Assembly: GCF_003589595.1 (NCBI RefSeq)
Contig: NW_020653993.1
Coordinates: forward strand, 8,647,154-8,711,153
Reading direction: 5' to 3'
DNA from: Hyposmocoma kahamanoa
Taxonomy: Eukaryota; Arthropoda; Insecta; Lepidoptera; Cosmopterigidae
Length of the DNA stretch: 64,000 nt
Shown piece by piece: positions 22,117 through 34,900 of this stretch. Position numbers and translations under genes: made by a program. Positions within the stretch are counted from its first letter, which is position 1. Each line of letters opens with the position of its first letter. The notes beneath the pieces were generated by a model that was not told the origin of the DNA, did no database searches, and saw only the letters and a list, made by a program, of their open reading frames with translations.

Positions 22117-22450
22117 GGGCGCGTTCCTATTATGTCGTAACGTTTTATTTATAGTTGGACGACTGTCGCGTCTAACCTGTTCCCATATCAGGACTATCTA
22201 TCGTGGATGTTTATTATATCGTTGAACGACTGTCGTGTCTAGCTGTTCCCACTAGATCGTGACGACAATTAATCGGTTCACAGCAGCCGCCTTGTTGTTT
22301 ACACGACAGAATCGTTTGAAGTTGCGGTTATCTGTCGTCACATTTTTATCGTTACTTTTTATTTATCGTCCGATGACTGTCGTTCTAGGTCTCCCCATTG
22401 TCACGACAGTCTGTCGTCGAAACAACAAAAAAGTCGTGAACGTAGTTAAG
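22117..22450 (-). mobile_element. PIF/Harbinger-like MITE, 3'-truncated copy
   Basis: Begins GGGCGCGTTCCTATTATGTC directly after TAA. Internally it is full of GTCGT/ACGAC motifs and matches the minus strand of the full element at 25727-26654. The other end is lost. It starts only 12 bp after the target duplication of the mini-Penelope element. Confidence 0.65.
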
Positions 22451-25400
22451 CGACAAGGATCCAATCCACAAAATTATCAAAAAGTGGTTCTTAAAATCTA
22501 ACCTCATAGATTACCTACCAAAAAAATCCAACATATAAACATAAATAAATAGCGTCATGGAGTTACATCTGCCGTCCATTAATTAAAACGCGGCTAAGTG
22601 AGAAATGGTCAAATATCTGTTTAAAAATTGCAAAAAAATAGAGCACAAAATTCTTGCAAGTAACTGGATGTGGATTAGGTCCTTTTTGTTTAACGTTTTT
22701 GTGTACGTCCATTTATCCTGTTATCTCTATCTTTTTAATCAATAAATTAGTTTATTTGGCGTACTTAATGTGAAATTTTCTGTTTATATACATATCCGAT
22801 ATCCGACCGGATGTGAAATTAGACCGGATATCCGTTCATCTCTAATTAATACCTCCAATATTATAGTATACTTTATAACATTATGAGCAAGTGCGGCCTG
22901 CATTAATTGAAAGTCTATCAAATACTTATCGACCGCTGGTGTAAAGCAATAAAAGTCAATTTTTTTAATAACAGCTAGTGACAGACCTGGCGGAAACAAG
23001 GCGACCACAATTCCACGCAACACTGGTCGTGACAATAAACATAAAACTCTTTTTCATAGTGGTAGCACCGTAGCGACCGCCTAAAATATTTGTTTTCTTT
23101 CATAATATAAAAGAAATGCGCTTCTTTTCCGAATAGTTTGTCAATAGCCTTAGCATATATTTAAATACATATTATACATAAATAGGTTTGTACATTTTTA
23201 GTGCTATTAATAGTTCATTAATCAGAAAAACTTCTCTCGACATACCTACCATTAAAACCTTTGTTCTATGACTTTCAGAAATATACACAATTTTTAAACT
23301 TCTGTATAATTATTAATGTAAATTAAGAATTTTTTCAATTTCATTTCAACAAATTTTTAATTTAGGTAACACATCTATTAATTGATTTTTAATGTAAATG
23401 TAATGTTAATCAACGACCGAATAATTTCCTTTGATAATTAAAATTTCACGGTGTATAACAAATTGTAGCACGTTTAAATCAATACTGTCAGTATACAAAA
23501 ATCACCTTTTGGGGATAAAGTTTGTAAAATAAATTATGGTATTTTTATTGAAAAAGTTTATTTTTTTAACCGACTTCAAAAAAAATTCTCAATTCGACTT
23601 TTTTTGTCCCATTTAAATTTGAAGAAAATATTCCACGTGTAAGAGTGGCAAACTAGGGAACGAATCCGGTTTCGCGCACTTTTCGGTAACCGATTGAATA
23701 AAACTTGGCAAACGTACAGTAATCAGTGTACACCCTCAATTTTACTGTATATATTTTTTCCACTGTGATTGATTAACACTTTCACTGTCATGTGGAATCA
23801 ACCAAAGCCATTTCAGGTTATATAGGCTCTTAATGACAGGTATTGGTTTCAAAGTGCGCTGTGATTCCACAATTGAATAAAATATGAATAGGTATGCCGT
23901 GTTACGAAGTTTCCAGTTAATTAAAGATAGCTCTATTTTATATAAGTCATGAAATATTAGTTTGAAAATGCCACTTTTATAATATAATATAATATAAGGC
24001 GTACAGTAGGCATTTTATGAGCAAGTGAAGGCACATGCATAGGTGAAAAATTCGATTATCAATTTCTGAAAGAACGTTTAAAGCTAAGTAAAAGCGTAAC
24101 CATACAAGCCACATTCCAACTATATAACAACTGCAAAACAACAGTTTTAATGCAAATTTGATGACTGCGGAATAATTGCCGACTGCGTCTCAATTTACAT
24201 TGCTGAGGAAGAGAATGTTTATTAATGTTTGGCTTATTTTTGTTATGAAATTGTACATAGTAATTAAGAGTTAAGGAGCATCCTCGTGAAAGAGTTTGTC
24301 CAGGCAAGTACTGCCACCTTACTTATTTCTGCCGCCAAGCAGTAATGTCAGCATTACCGTGTTACGATTTTGATGGATAAGGGTGGTGGTGAAATTACAG
24401 GCACATGGGACTTATGTCTCAGGGTGACGGGCGCAGTGGCAGGGCCCCCCAGATCTTTCAAAGTGGCACTGCATCTGCTATGGACATGCGTGTCGCTTAC
24501 CACCAGGCGCACGTCTTGTTCGTCCCGTTCGACTGGTATCATAAAAAAACATCACCACTGTTCCGACCATTTCACATGTATTATATTATATAAATAAGTA
24601 TTTTTCCAATTTAGTTTATGGATAATAATTTAATGTTATTGATTTGTATTTGTATTAAATAAGTTTTGTTTTGTTGTATACGTAAGCCCGTTATTTTAGT
24701 TATTGTGCACTGTATTTAGATCTGCAGAAAGAAATTTATTTTATAAATAAGCAGAACCTTTTGTTTGTATTTTCCTTTTATTAAATGTGATTTGTGTGTT
24801 GTTCTTGTACAATAAAACAGAATAATGCACTTAATGCAAATATGTAACATATAAATTGAATACGGTACCTGCGGAATTTCCTGAGACTGCGCTTTTCTTC
24901 GGAAGACGTGCGACCTGTTTTTTGGCTCGTATCTAGTTTGTATGCTACACAGTTGTCATACACGTCATTGTGCTAGGGTTACAAATATTCGCTTCCATTC
25001 GGTTCCGCCACAATGTAAACTGAGCCAGTGTGCAGTCGTGCCTACAGCACTCCAACTGCAATTCGCAATTATTATGCAGTTGGAATGTAGATCATGAGAC
25101 TACGCCCTAAGGGGATAGCGACGTCGATTAACAGTGTTCGGCATTTTGCTCACACAAAGTAAAAAAAAATTACTACGTTCCAGACATTTCTATTTATTCT
25201 TGATAAACAAATAGTTCAAAATGCCAGTTAACGTAATTTAGACTAACTTACTAACACATTAATATGTAAATGACGCGAGCCTTTTTCGACGATTTAATTT
25301 TGTAAAGAAAATAGTGCTAGTTTAACTTTAGACCTTTGAGCGCTAAATCAATGTCGCCAGTCTACTCTTAAATACCCGAAACATCATAACAACCAATTCC

Positions 25401-25726
25401 TTACAACAAGAGTTTATTTATTCTACATTTACAATTACTGAATGAAAAATAAAATACTGTCCAAGACAATTGTTAATTGCCTAAATATTAACAAAAACTA
25501 CTCAATTATTTTCCCGTACTTTGTGGTAAAATCACTAAATTGGCAATACCACGCTGATAGCGGATATCTGTCGATACATCGCCACCCGCACGTTACACAA
25601 GACCTTTAACTGAACAAAAGACGAAAAGATGCCGCACACTGCGATTCAACCCTAAGTTACAAGAAGCAAAAGCGAGTTTATTAAATAAGTTTTGAAAGAG
25701 TTGCCCGTTAAAAGCGTTTAGCCTTA
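22451..25726. other. Intergenic with two repeat copies
   Basis: It contains repeat C at about 23567-23715 and repeat B at about 24277-24560. A short GATATCCGACCGGAT-type patch lies near 22790-22845. No exon could be supported in the remainder. Confidence 0.5.
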
Positions 25727-26654
25727 GGGCGCGTTCCCACTATGTCGTGACGACAGATTGTCGTGCAGTTTACAGTGTCGTGGCTTGTATATTTAAATGA
25801 AGCTGTTCACATATAGCACGACACGATTAACTGTCGTTCACGATTTTTTATCGTTACAACGACAAACTGTCGTCACAGTGGGAACAGCTAGAACGACAGT
25901 CGTCAGACGATAAAAAAACGTCACGATAAAAACGTGACGACAGATTGTCGCCAAGTTTTATTTATTGCTGTCCGCACGTATTCTGCTCCCTGCCCTCCCC
26001 TCTCGTACCCCGCGCTATCTGCTCGTAGCCAGAGATGGCAAGTGCCCAGGTTGTAACCCGGCGCTTTGTTAACGCCGGATTTAAATCGGGTTAAAACCCT
26101 AAACCTAGGGCAAAAACTAGTTACATCTAAATATTTGTTGTGAATTGAGTTTTGTTCAAATTTAATTATACATTGTGTTTTCATTTGTAATGTGCTCTGT
26201 AAGTCGTGTTAATAGACCATTAAATGTGGAAATTGTCATTCTTGAATAGTCCCAAAATTTTCTATCATCAGTTTTCAGTTCATCAATAAACGTTTGACAT
26301 AACCCTAATGGAATTCATTTTAGTAGCATTGGATGTACCCAAAACTTTCTTTTCTTTGTTTTGCTTCCCCTTCCGTATTTTTAAAAAGTAATACATTATT
26401 AAAATTTCGTCTTCATCCATTTCGAGCGAACACACACTACCGGCTTCCAAAAGAACATACAAGCGATTGCAGTGCATCAAACGATTCTGTCGTGAAACGA
26501 AAAATTGTCGTCACGATCTAGTGGGAACAGCTAGTCACGATAGTCGTTCAACGATAAAAAATCGTCCACGACAGATAGTCGTGATATGGGAACAGGGTAG
26601 ACACGACAGTCGTCCAACGATAATAAAACGTGACGACATAGTGGGAACGCGCCC
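25727..26654. mobile_element. PIF/Harbinger-like non-autonomous element, full length
   Basis: The terminal inverted repeat GGGCGCGTTCCCACTATGTC is exact at both ends, flanked by TTA at 25724-25726 and 26655-26657. A 3-bp TWA duplication and GGG start fit PIF/Harbinger. Both sub-terminal regions (about 250 and 190 bp) are packed with short inverted GTCGTNACGAC motifs. The middle (about 25980-26460) is unrelated, including an AGAGATGGCAAGTGCCC patch, and may be a nested insert. There is no transposase. Relatives lie at 22117 and 35989. Confidence 0.75.
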
Positions 26655-26657
26655 TTA

Positions 26658-28245
26658 TGCAAAATTAACACAAAATTCCAGCAAGTAAGGGAGAAATACT
26701 TAATAGTCAGATAGAAGTGCTTTATAAGTACCTATTAAATAGTCATTGCTTTCACATCGATATTAAAAAAAACTTAATACCGGCAATTTAGTTTTATTTT
26801 CGTTACCGGTATTTAACCCGTAAAAAAACTGGTATATTATAAATTTCACCTTACACACATACGGTTTTGTTATTTTGAACGCACTAAAACACCTAAAACG
26901 GGTACCTTTTCCGGTGTTCTGTTTTAAGTAGTTTATGTGTATTTAGAGAATAAACAGTAGCCCAGTGAAATACAAAAGTCGTGGTTTAAAGCATATAGAT
27001 TTTCCTGATAAATTATAATAATAAGCTTATATAATCCTAAGTAAATATGCCTGAATTGGTACAGGTTTATTTTACCGATATTTATTTTTAGTTATTTGAT
27101 TTTACTATTCTGTATTACGGTATTAGACAGGTGTCGTGATTGAAATGTTTGCAATGTTTTGAACGATTGCAAACAGAATCGAAATTAAAAAAAAAATTGT
27201 TACAGGCATTCAGAAATCAGGAAATAGAAATAAATAAAAAATATAGTTCTTTCAACTGGGCATCATAATGCTTAAGCCACAAAGAGAAAGCCGGGAATAG
27301 CGGCCAGTTCAGCCAGTGACGGTTTCTGTGTGGCCAGGGCATATAAATGTCACTGAAGCCATAGCTGTTTTGAGTCACATATTCTGTTAAGGTAAACTGT
27401 TGGTGTTCTGTTTTAGTTTACAGAGTCCCGTTTTTCGATGTTTAAGCAGTAGATTCAATAAATACAAAGGAATTATACTAAAACCAGACACATTTCATAA
27501 TAAATATCACTAAAACTCTCATTGTGCTCAAGGACACAAAAACTAACAATTATTGCCGATAGACACATTTCAACGATGAAGCGGCAATAAATTCTATATA
27601 TGACACGGAAACAAAAAATAAAATCATTTTAAATGATTTTTTGGACACTCTTATCAATCCTTGCAATAATTAACTTTAATTTCAAACCGGTATTAATACC
27701 GGTTAGTTTAGTTGTCAACTTAAGTCTTGTTACTTCATCGTCGATTTGTTTGCACGTTCCCTTACACATAATATAATAAATTAATCTTACATGTACATAA
27801 TGAATTAAATATCGTTTATCACATTATTTATACTCGTATATTAAATCACGGTTTTCCGGAAAGAGACCATTCAAGTGCATGACTTGAAATAGTTTTGAAC
27901 ACGGAAGAAAAATTGATCAGTGGTTTTGAACTTTCTGCGTCACGCAGGTTAAGCAAACTTTCTCACATCATGGCAAGTTCAGTACACAATAACGATGCTC
28001 GCAAACGTAATTTAAATTGTCCGATGATCGGACACAAGTACGACTGATTGTTAGTGACAGATTTGTGCCTTCTTACAGTCGATAGCCTACACTATAGTGC
28101 TTGCATCACGGTGAAAGGATCTGCCAATAGGCAAGGTACTCTACATTGTTGCCCAGGTTTCACCAGATGTACAAGAAAGGATGGTACGTCGTGCGGGGTG
28201 GCTACTTACCGTCTTGCCGACTTTGCGCATAAACTTTGTAACGTC
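26658..28245. other. Intergenic, no feature supported
   Basis: AT-rich sequence. A 66-codon ORF near 28048-28248 contains a Cys-rich stretch (TLHCCPGFTRCTRK) but has no splice or start context, so I do not call it. Confidence 0.4.
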
Positions 28246-28712
28246 TAGGAAATTAAACTATTTTTCCGGATTTAAATAGCTTATAGCGTATAGCGTTTTT
28301 TAAACAAACTAACGTTTCGGGCCCTTCACATGTCCCATGGTCACGGCTGACTGAGATGGTAAAATAATTAACCAGTTATGTCTAATATTACAAAATAACA
28401 ACAAAAGTTATTAATTAAATACATTATTTTTAGTAAATTATATTTACTGTCAATTAATAATGGAAAATAGAATAAATGAAAACATATTAATTACTACAGC
28501 AGTCTTACGTCTGTTTGGGATTTTTCATCAGAGGAAATACTGGATACCAAACTGGTGGTACGGATGTTCCTTATTGAAATTAGTCAACCGTGACCATGGG
28601 ACCTATAAAGGACCCGAAACGTTGGATTGTTTGAAAAATCAAATGTACGCCATTCAAATCTGGAAAAATAGTTTCATTTCCTATGCGTAGCAACCGCGAA
28701 AAACTTGATTTT
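28246..28712 (-). mobile_element. Short Penelope-derived element with diverged target duplication
   Basis: The ends AAACTATTTTTCCGGATTTA (left) and AAATAGTTTCATTTCC (right) mirror each other, flanked by TAACGTC at 28239-28245 and 28713-28719. The interior carries an inverted fragment of the parent's last coding bases (GTCTGTTTGGGATTTTTCAT, then ACTGGTGGTACGGATG). This shows it derives from the 3' end of the ORF plus the terminal repeats. It is more diverged than the other copies. Confidence 0.75.
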
Positions 28713-28935
28713 TAACGTCCAATTTTCCAACGATAACTAAAGCGTTCATTGACTTATATTGTAGTAAGTCGAAATACCATTTTTTACTTTTTAACTTAAT
28801 AATTATTACCCTTTTTTATTTATATTACAATATGCAGAAAAAATAAATATTCTTTACTTAAAAAGCATCGATTTAAGTTATACATCTCCTTGTAACAGTA
28901 TGTGTGTAAAGTGTAACTAACAACAACTAAGCGAC

Positions 28936-28941
28936 TTTATT
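28936..28941 (-). terminator. Seipin polyadenylation signal
   Basis: AATAAA on the minus strand, 30 nt beyond the stop codon of the proposed last seipin exon. It supports that exon as terminal. Confidence 0.6.
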
Positions 28942-28970
28942 CCTGTTCGTACATACAAATTCAGTCTATT

Positions 28971-31900
28971 TTAAGTCTTCTTCATTTCTTCCATCGGTGG
29001 TAAATCGTCCAAGAGGCTGTCTTCCTCCAAGAACAATGTGGAGTCTGTTAAATGAAAATAAATAACTATTGGATTGTTTTTCAAACTTCGATTTGAGATT
29101 TTTTGTACTTTTTTTTAATTAATAAAAACAATTAACAGTATTTTCAAAACTTAAATTGTATGTTTTGCATTACGGACTAAAGCGTGAAGCGTACAGCGCG
29201 CTGCGGGTCGGGTCGGTCGCGAGTCGGGTCAGGCGCGTGTCGGGTCGGGCGCGTTTCCGGTCGGGTCGGGACGCGCCCGCGCTCGGTGCGTTTTCGTCCA
29301 TATAAATACACGGAATTAGACCCGTCACGGTCCCGACCCGATACGCACCCGCTCTCTGATTCACGTTTTAATTTTTTTTGTGTTGCTGTATCAACCAGAC
29401 GCCTTAATAGATAGTCACCTTAGCGGGTTCAGCGTAGGCAAAATTGAAAACAAAATGCATTTTAATACGATACAACTTACTGTTTTGTTTTTGGTTACTG
29501 GTATGGAAACCTTTAACCAGTATATTACAAAATTTATAAATTATCTTTATACTATCATGCATTTTGTAATAAATTTTGTTCTTGACACGTCCCGGCGGAC
29601 GGGGTGGTAAAGGACATTAAATTCATCAATGTATATTTTAAGCTATTTCAATAAGGTATAAATTTAAATGCTCTATCACCGACTTCGGGACCATAATTTC
29701 TCTCTGCAACTCAGAGCATAGGAATTTATACCATATTTCAATTGTCATCAATTGTCATATTTCAGTTGCGAAAAATCATATTACAAAATTGAAGACCACG
29801 TGTTAGACAAAGATGTATGGAAAGACGACACGGCTCCAGAATTCACACAAATTTGTTCAAAGTGTATTCCATAGCATTTAAGTTTATTTGAAAAGAGCAA
29901 TCCCTAGAGTTTCTTGCTCGTTCTTCTCAGGGAGGTCAGCATAATGAACGAGCAGTAGCTTAAATGTGTAAGTGTAAATTTATTTTACCTATGGAATAAA
30001 TAATCTTTGACTTTGACTTTGACATTGCAATAGCATGAAATATACATTGGTACATTCGACGACCTCAGTGGCCGAATGTCTTGTACACCGGTTTTGATAG
30101 TGTCGCCAGCTCTGAGGTCTCGGGTTCGATCCCCAACCGGGTCAATGTAGAAACTAACTTTTCTATATGTGGTGCCGTCGTTGTTTCCGAGTTTCCATAA
30201 CACAGGTGCTTTAATTACTTACTTTGGGGTCAGAGCAACGTATGTAATGTTATATAATGTAATTTTAAGATAGGTACCAAGCAAATGTCTCAACTCAATA
30301 GAGATTTATTATTATTAATACAAAGATCGAAAACATAGAAAAACTTTTTCGGCACGATGATACTTGAACCCAGGACCATACTGCACCGTAGTATTGCTCT
30401 TACCAACTGAGCTACAAGTCGAGTTATCGAGTTGTCGAAATTCTCCTATGCGTTTTTGATACAGATCTTACTGCACCGTAGTATTGCTCTTACCAACTGA
30501 GTTATCGGCTTTAATATCTCGAGTTTTGTGTTTTTTTTACCATCCGTGATACATACAATGTTTTTCATCACATTTGCGAGAAAATACATACAACAGAAAT
30601 ATGGTTCACAACACAACAATGGATTTGGCAAATGGCGAGTTTTTTGTTTTTTTTTTAAATTCTTCCATACATAATACAACTCCAACTAAAATTATGTAAA
30701 AAGCAAACACGCATACAGCCAAGATGGATGGTAAAATAAATTTGCTAAATTTTTATACAGAAAATAATTAAACTGAATTATAAGAAATTCTTAATAATAC
30801 GTATTTAAGTAGTATGTGGCTAGGGTTTGCAATCCGGATACCCGTATATACGAAATATCCTGTTATCCGGAAACAACATCTTTGCGTATCCGGATAATTC
30901 GGATATTTCAGACACAACAAAAATCTAAGTGTAACAGTCAAATCAAAGTCATTTGCGCGGGGAACACCTTTTTCTTTTATTAATTGAGAATGAAAGTAGA
31001 AGAGATTCCCCGCACTTCATGCACGCACGCTGTTACCTCACCATTTTTAAGTAAAGAATTATTTTATTATTAAGATCGGTGCATGCGCAGTGAGTGAGTG
31101 AACTAATCAAACCATACACCACATCCATTATAGCAACTAGTCAGTAGTTCTGCCAGAGGAGAGGTTCCCTGCAAACTCGGGAGCATTTGTGAAGTGAATT
31201 GTGAATTTTGAGGGGACGAATTCCTTGGGGGGTTTTCAGGGAAAAAAATTAAAAATAAAGGACAATGGCAAACTCCCATATAAATTTTTGTTGACATAAT
31301 TTGTATGCGTTTGCTTATGAAAAATATGTGAAAATATAGAGTTGAAATTCCTGAACAAATTTTGTTTTGGGTTTACTACTGTTCTGAGAAGTCAGGAATT
31401 AAAGACATTCCAGTTTAAAGTTTTGGAGGTTATGTGTTACGTAATTGAATAAAATATATTCACTGTATTATTATATCAAAATAAACTACAGAAGCCTTAA
31501 ACAGAGTTAATAGAAACTGAATGGTGCCGTGGGTTTGTGACGTAACCAAAGGTCAGAGGAAATTCTTTTGTATACTGGTATGGTCAAAAGGCATGAAGTT
31601 AAGCCATAAAAAACTGAGTTATTATAATTAATACAATACCACAGACTATTGCAGGTTTTATAGCCAGCTATATGCCTCGATTACTCAGCCTGTTGCTGAT
31701 TCTAAAGATTCTAGAGCCAAACTCACCCAAGCTCACCTCAGACACTATACTGAGGATATCCCGGACATCAGTCTGTACGAGATTAGGACGGCTCTGAAAC
31801 AGCTAAAAAACAAGGCACCGGGTGAAGACGGTTACATCCGAGCTTCTGGAAGCGGGTAGAACACCGGTACTAAGAGTCTTTCAGAGGCTCTTTAATTCAG

Positions 31901-34900
31901 TTTTGCTCGAAGGTTCTACGCCAGAAGCGTGGTGACACTCTTCTTCAAAAAGGGAGATAACACCTATTGAAGAATTACAGGCCCATCTCGCTTCTATGTC
32001 ACGTCTATAAGCTGTTTTCACGAGTCATCACGAACCGTCTCGCGCGCAGTTTCGATGACTTCCAGTCCCCCGAACAAGCCGGTTTCCGAAAGGGCTTCAG
32101 TACCATAGACCACATCCACACGCTGCGGCAGATTATACAGAAAACTGAGGTCTATAACCTGCAATTACGCTTAGCGTTCGTGGACTATGAGAAAGCCTTT
32201 GATTCGATCTAGATATGGGCGGTGCTACAGTCTCTACAACGGTGCCACATTGACTATCAATATATCCAAGTGTTGAAGTGTTTGTACAGAAACGCCACTA
32301 TATCAGTTCCACTTCAGGACCAGTGCACAAGGCCTATCCAATTGCAAAGAGGAGTGCGACAGAGAGACGTCATTTCTCCGAAACTGTTCACCACTGCATT
32401 GAAAGATGCCTTTCTAGTTACTGAACTGGAAAGGACTCGGCATCAACATCAATGGCGAGCACATCACTCACCTTCGATTTGCTGACGATATCGTGGTCAT
32501 GGCAGAATCGTTGGAAGAGCTTGGCACCATGCTCGGTGACCTCAATAGAGTTTCCCAGCAGGTGGGTCTAAAAATGAACATGGACAAAACGAAACTTATA
32601 TCGAATGTCTACGTGGTAACCCCTATAACAGTGGGAACCTCTACTCTCGAAGTTGTTGACGAGTATGTCTACCTCGGACAAATCGTCCAATTAGGCCAAC
32701 TACGAGAAAAGGGTCAATCGTCGAATCCGACTCTGTTGAGCAGCTTTCGGGAAGCTCCGAGACATCTTCTCGTCCGCAATACCGCAGTCCTTGAAGACAA
32801 GAGACTTCGAGCAGTGCGTGTTGATGCGTGCGTATGAGACATTAAGAATAATAATTTTATGTTAATATTTTTAAGTGTTATGATTTGCATTAATGCAACA
32901 ATGTTGATTTTGTTAATACAATTATGGGAGTTGGTTATTATCGTATTTATGTAAACATTCAAATGCTTTATTTTATTATAGTAACGGGACCTTATTTGTT
33001 TTTTATTTGTTATGATATTTTCTAATTGATCAACAACAGAAAATGTGGACTAAATTTATTATTTTTGTTTCTGCATAAACATTTCATGTTAAATAATGAT
33101 TAGAAGATATTACGCATAAAAATAAATAAAGATCCGTTTTATCCGTAATTTCCGGATATCCGGATTTAAAAAAGATTGATATTCAATTTATCCGGATCCA
33201 GGAAATGGACGAATAATGCTAACACTACATGTGGCTGAATTTCAATTAAATTTCTGTTCAGATAACATTTTAAGCGAATGTTTTAATTTTGAACTTAAGT
33301 AACCTCCCTGCTTGAACCTAACCTATGTAAGGAAGTATGACGTGCTACAAGAAAACTCCTTACTGACCATGGCTGTAATGGAAAAATGGGCCCGTGGGTT
33401 TTGTTTGGGGCATATATATTTATAGTCAAGTTAGCCACCATGCAATCACACCATTTACGAGCAAGTGTGATGCAAAATGTATTATGCCTATACAGCACAT
33501 TCCTTGCGACGTGGGAGCGGAGAGCCATCTGATTCATCCGCGACACATCGTCCGCTCATCTGTTCGCGACAATCCGCGTTGCACTGTTAATGCCCTTACT
33601 TATTATTACAGCTTTCGGTTCCTGGTATCAAGCCACATTTGTCTGTCGGAGACGAGTTTAAAGATATTGATTGTATTACCTTCTCTCTCTAATTTGATTG
33701 GTCCTTCAAACTTGAATGGCATATTTGCTTTGCCGTTGTCTTCCTCATCTTCTTCGTCGAATTTGTCTTCTCCGAAATGACTTGTCTCGAATTTCTCTTC
33801 TCCAAATTTTTCTTCTCCAAATTTGCCCTGGATAAAAATTGAAATAGCTATTATAATAAAAGGTTATTGTAGAATAGACGTGTATTTTGAAACTCATTTT
33901 TAGTTTTATTTAAATGTCCTGAAGGCTATTAAATACGGGTCCCCAGAAGCTATTCGATCTTAGGCTGCTAACAGATTGCCTCCCAAATTACACTTACTTT
34001 GACAAAGTCAGGCAGACCATCTTGCAAGTGATACCAGCTTAGGATGAATATCAGCGAGACGAAGAACAAGTTCGAGCTTATGCCTGTCAACGATAAAGAA
34101 GAAGTAAATAAGAACATGAACAGAAAACTAGATTTGATTTATTTATTAAACAAAGATTCAACACTTAAAAAAATCCTACGATCCGGACGGATTTGAACCA
34201 CGTCTTCTAGCAAACCGTGCCAGACCCTATGCCAACTAAGTCACGGAATGAACCTGCAGACCTCACGGATTTTTCTATGTGCTTGTTGTCGGATCTTTTG
34301 TATTTGGTTTTCTACGACTTTTAAGCCGTAGCGCCATCTACGAGAAATAAATGAGTGTTTCATCACCCAGTTAGATAACTTTACAGCTACCAGCCCTAAC
34401 TAGAGATGTCGCTATTTGTAATAATGTCGGTTAGTACAAATAGCGACATCGAAGATTTTTTTCTGAGTGTTCGATCTTTGTACTAATAATTGTAACAAAC
34501 TAGTGGAGTAATTCCACAAAAAATAATTAAATATCAATTCAATACAAATTTAAAAATCGAGCACTTAGAAAAAATTCACTTCGATCCGGTTGGCTTCGAA
34601 CCAACGTCTCCTAGCAAACCGTGCCAGACGCTATGCCAACTAAGCCACGAAACGAACCAACAGACCTCACGAATTGTTTCACGTTCGTGCCAAATGGTTT
34701 GTCTATTAATTTCATTGATTAATAAAATAGTTTTTTTTTATTATCGTTTCACATAACAACAATATTTAAAATTTACTTTGCAGCTTTTTCGGCTTACAGT
34801 ATGTTTCTGGAAGAGATGCAAATCATTCCAGCGTGCCTATTAGGTCAAGTCACGGACCGAACATCTGCAATGAATTATCAGCATCGATGAATGTGGATGC

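Noticed and set aside
28048..28248. Small Cys-containing ORF beside the mini-Penelope
   Set aside because: No splice sites, homology or start context; too short to support.
29170..29414. Opposed ORFs rich in Arg/Gly/Ser
   Set aside because: Produced by a GTCGGGTCGG low-complexity patch also present near 47610; not coding.
32714..32962. Minus-strand ORF overlapping the LINE remnant
   Set aside because: Shadow of the RT sequence in another frame; no motif.
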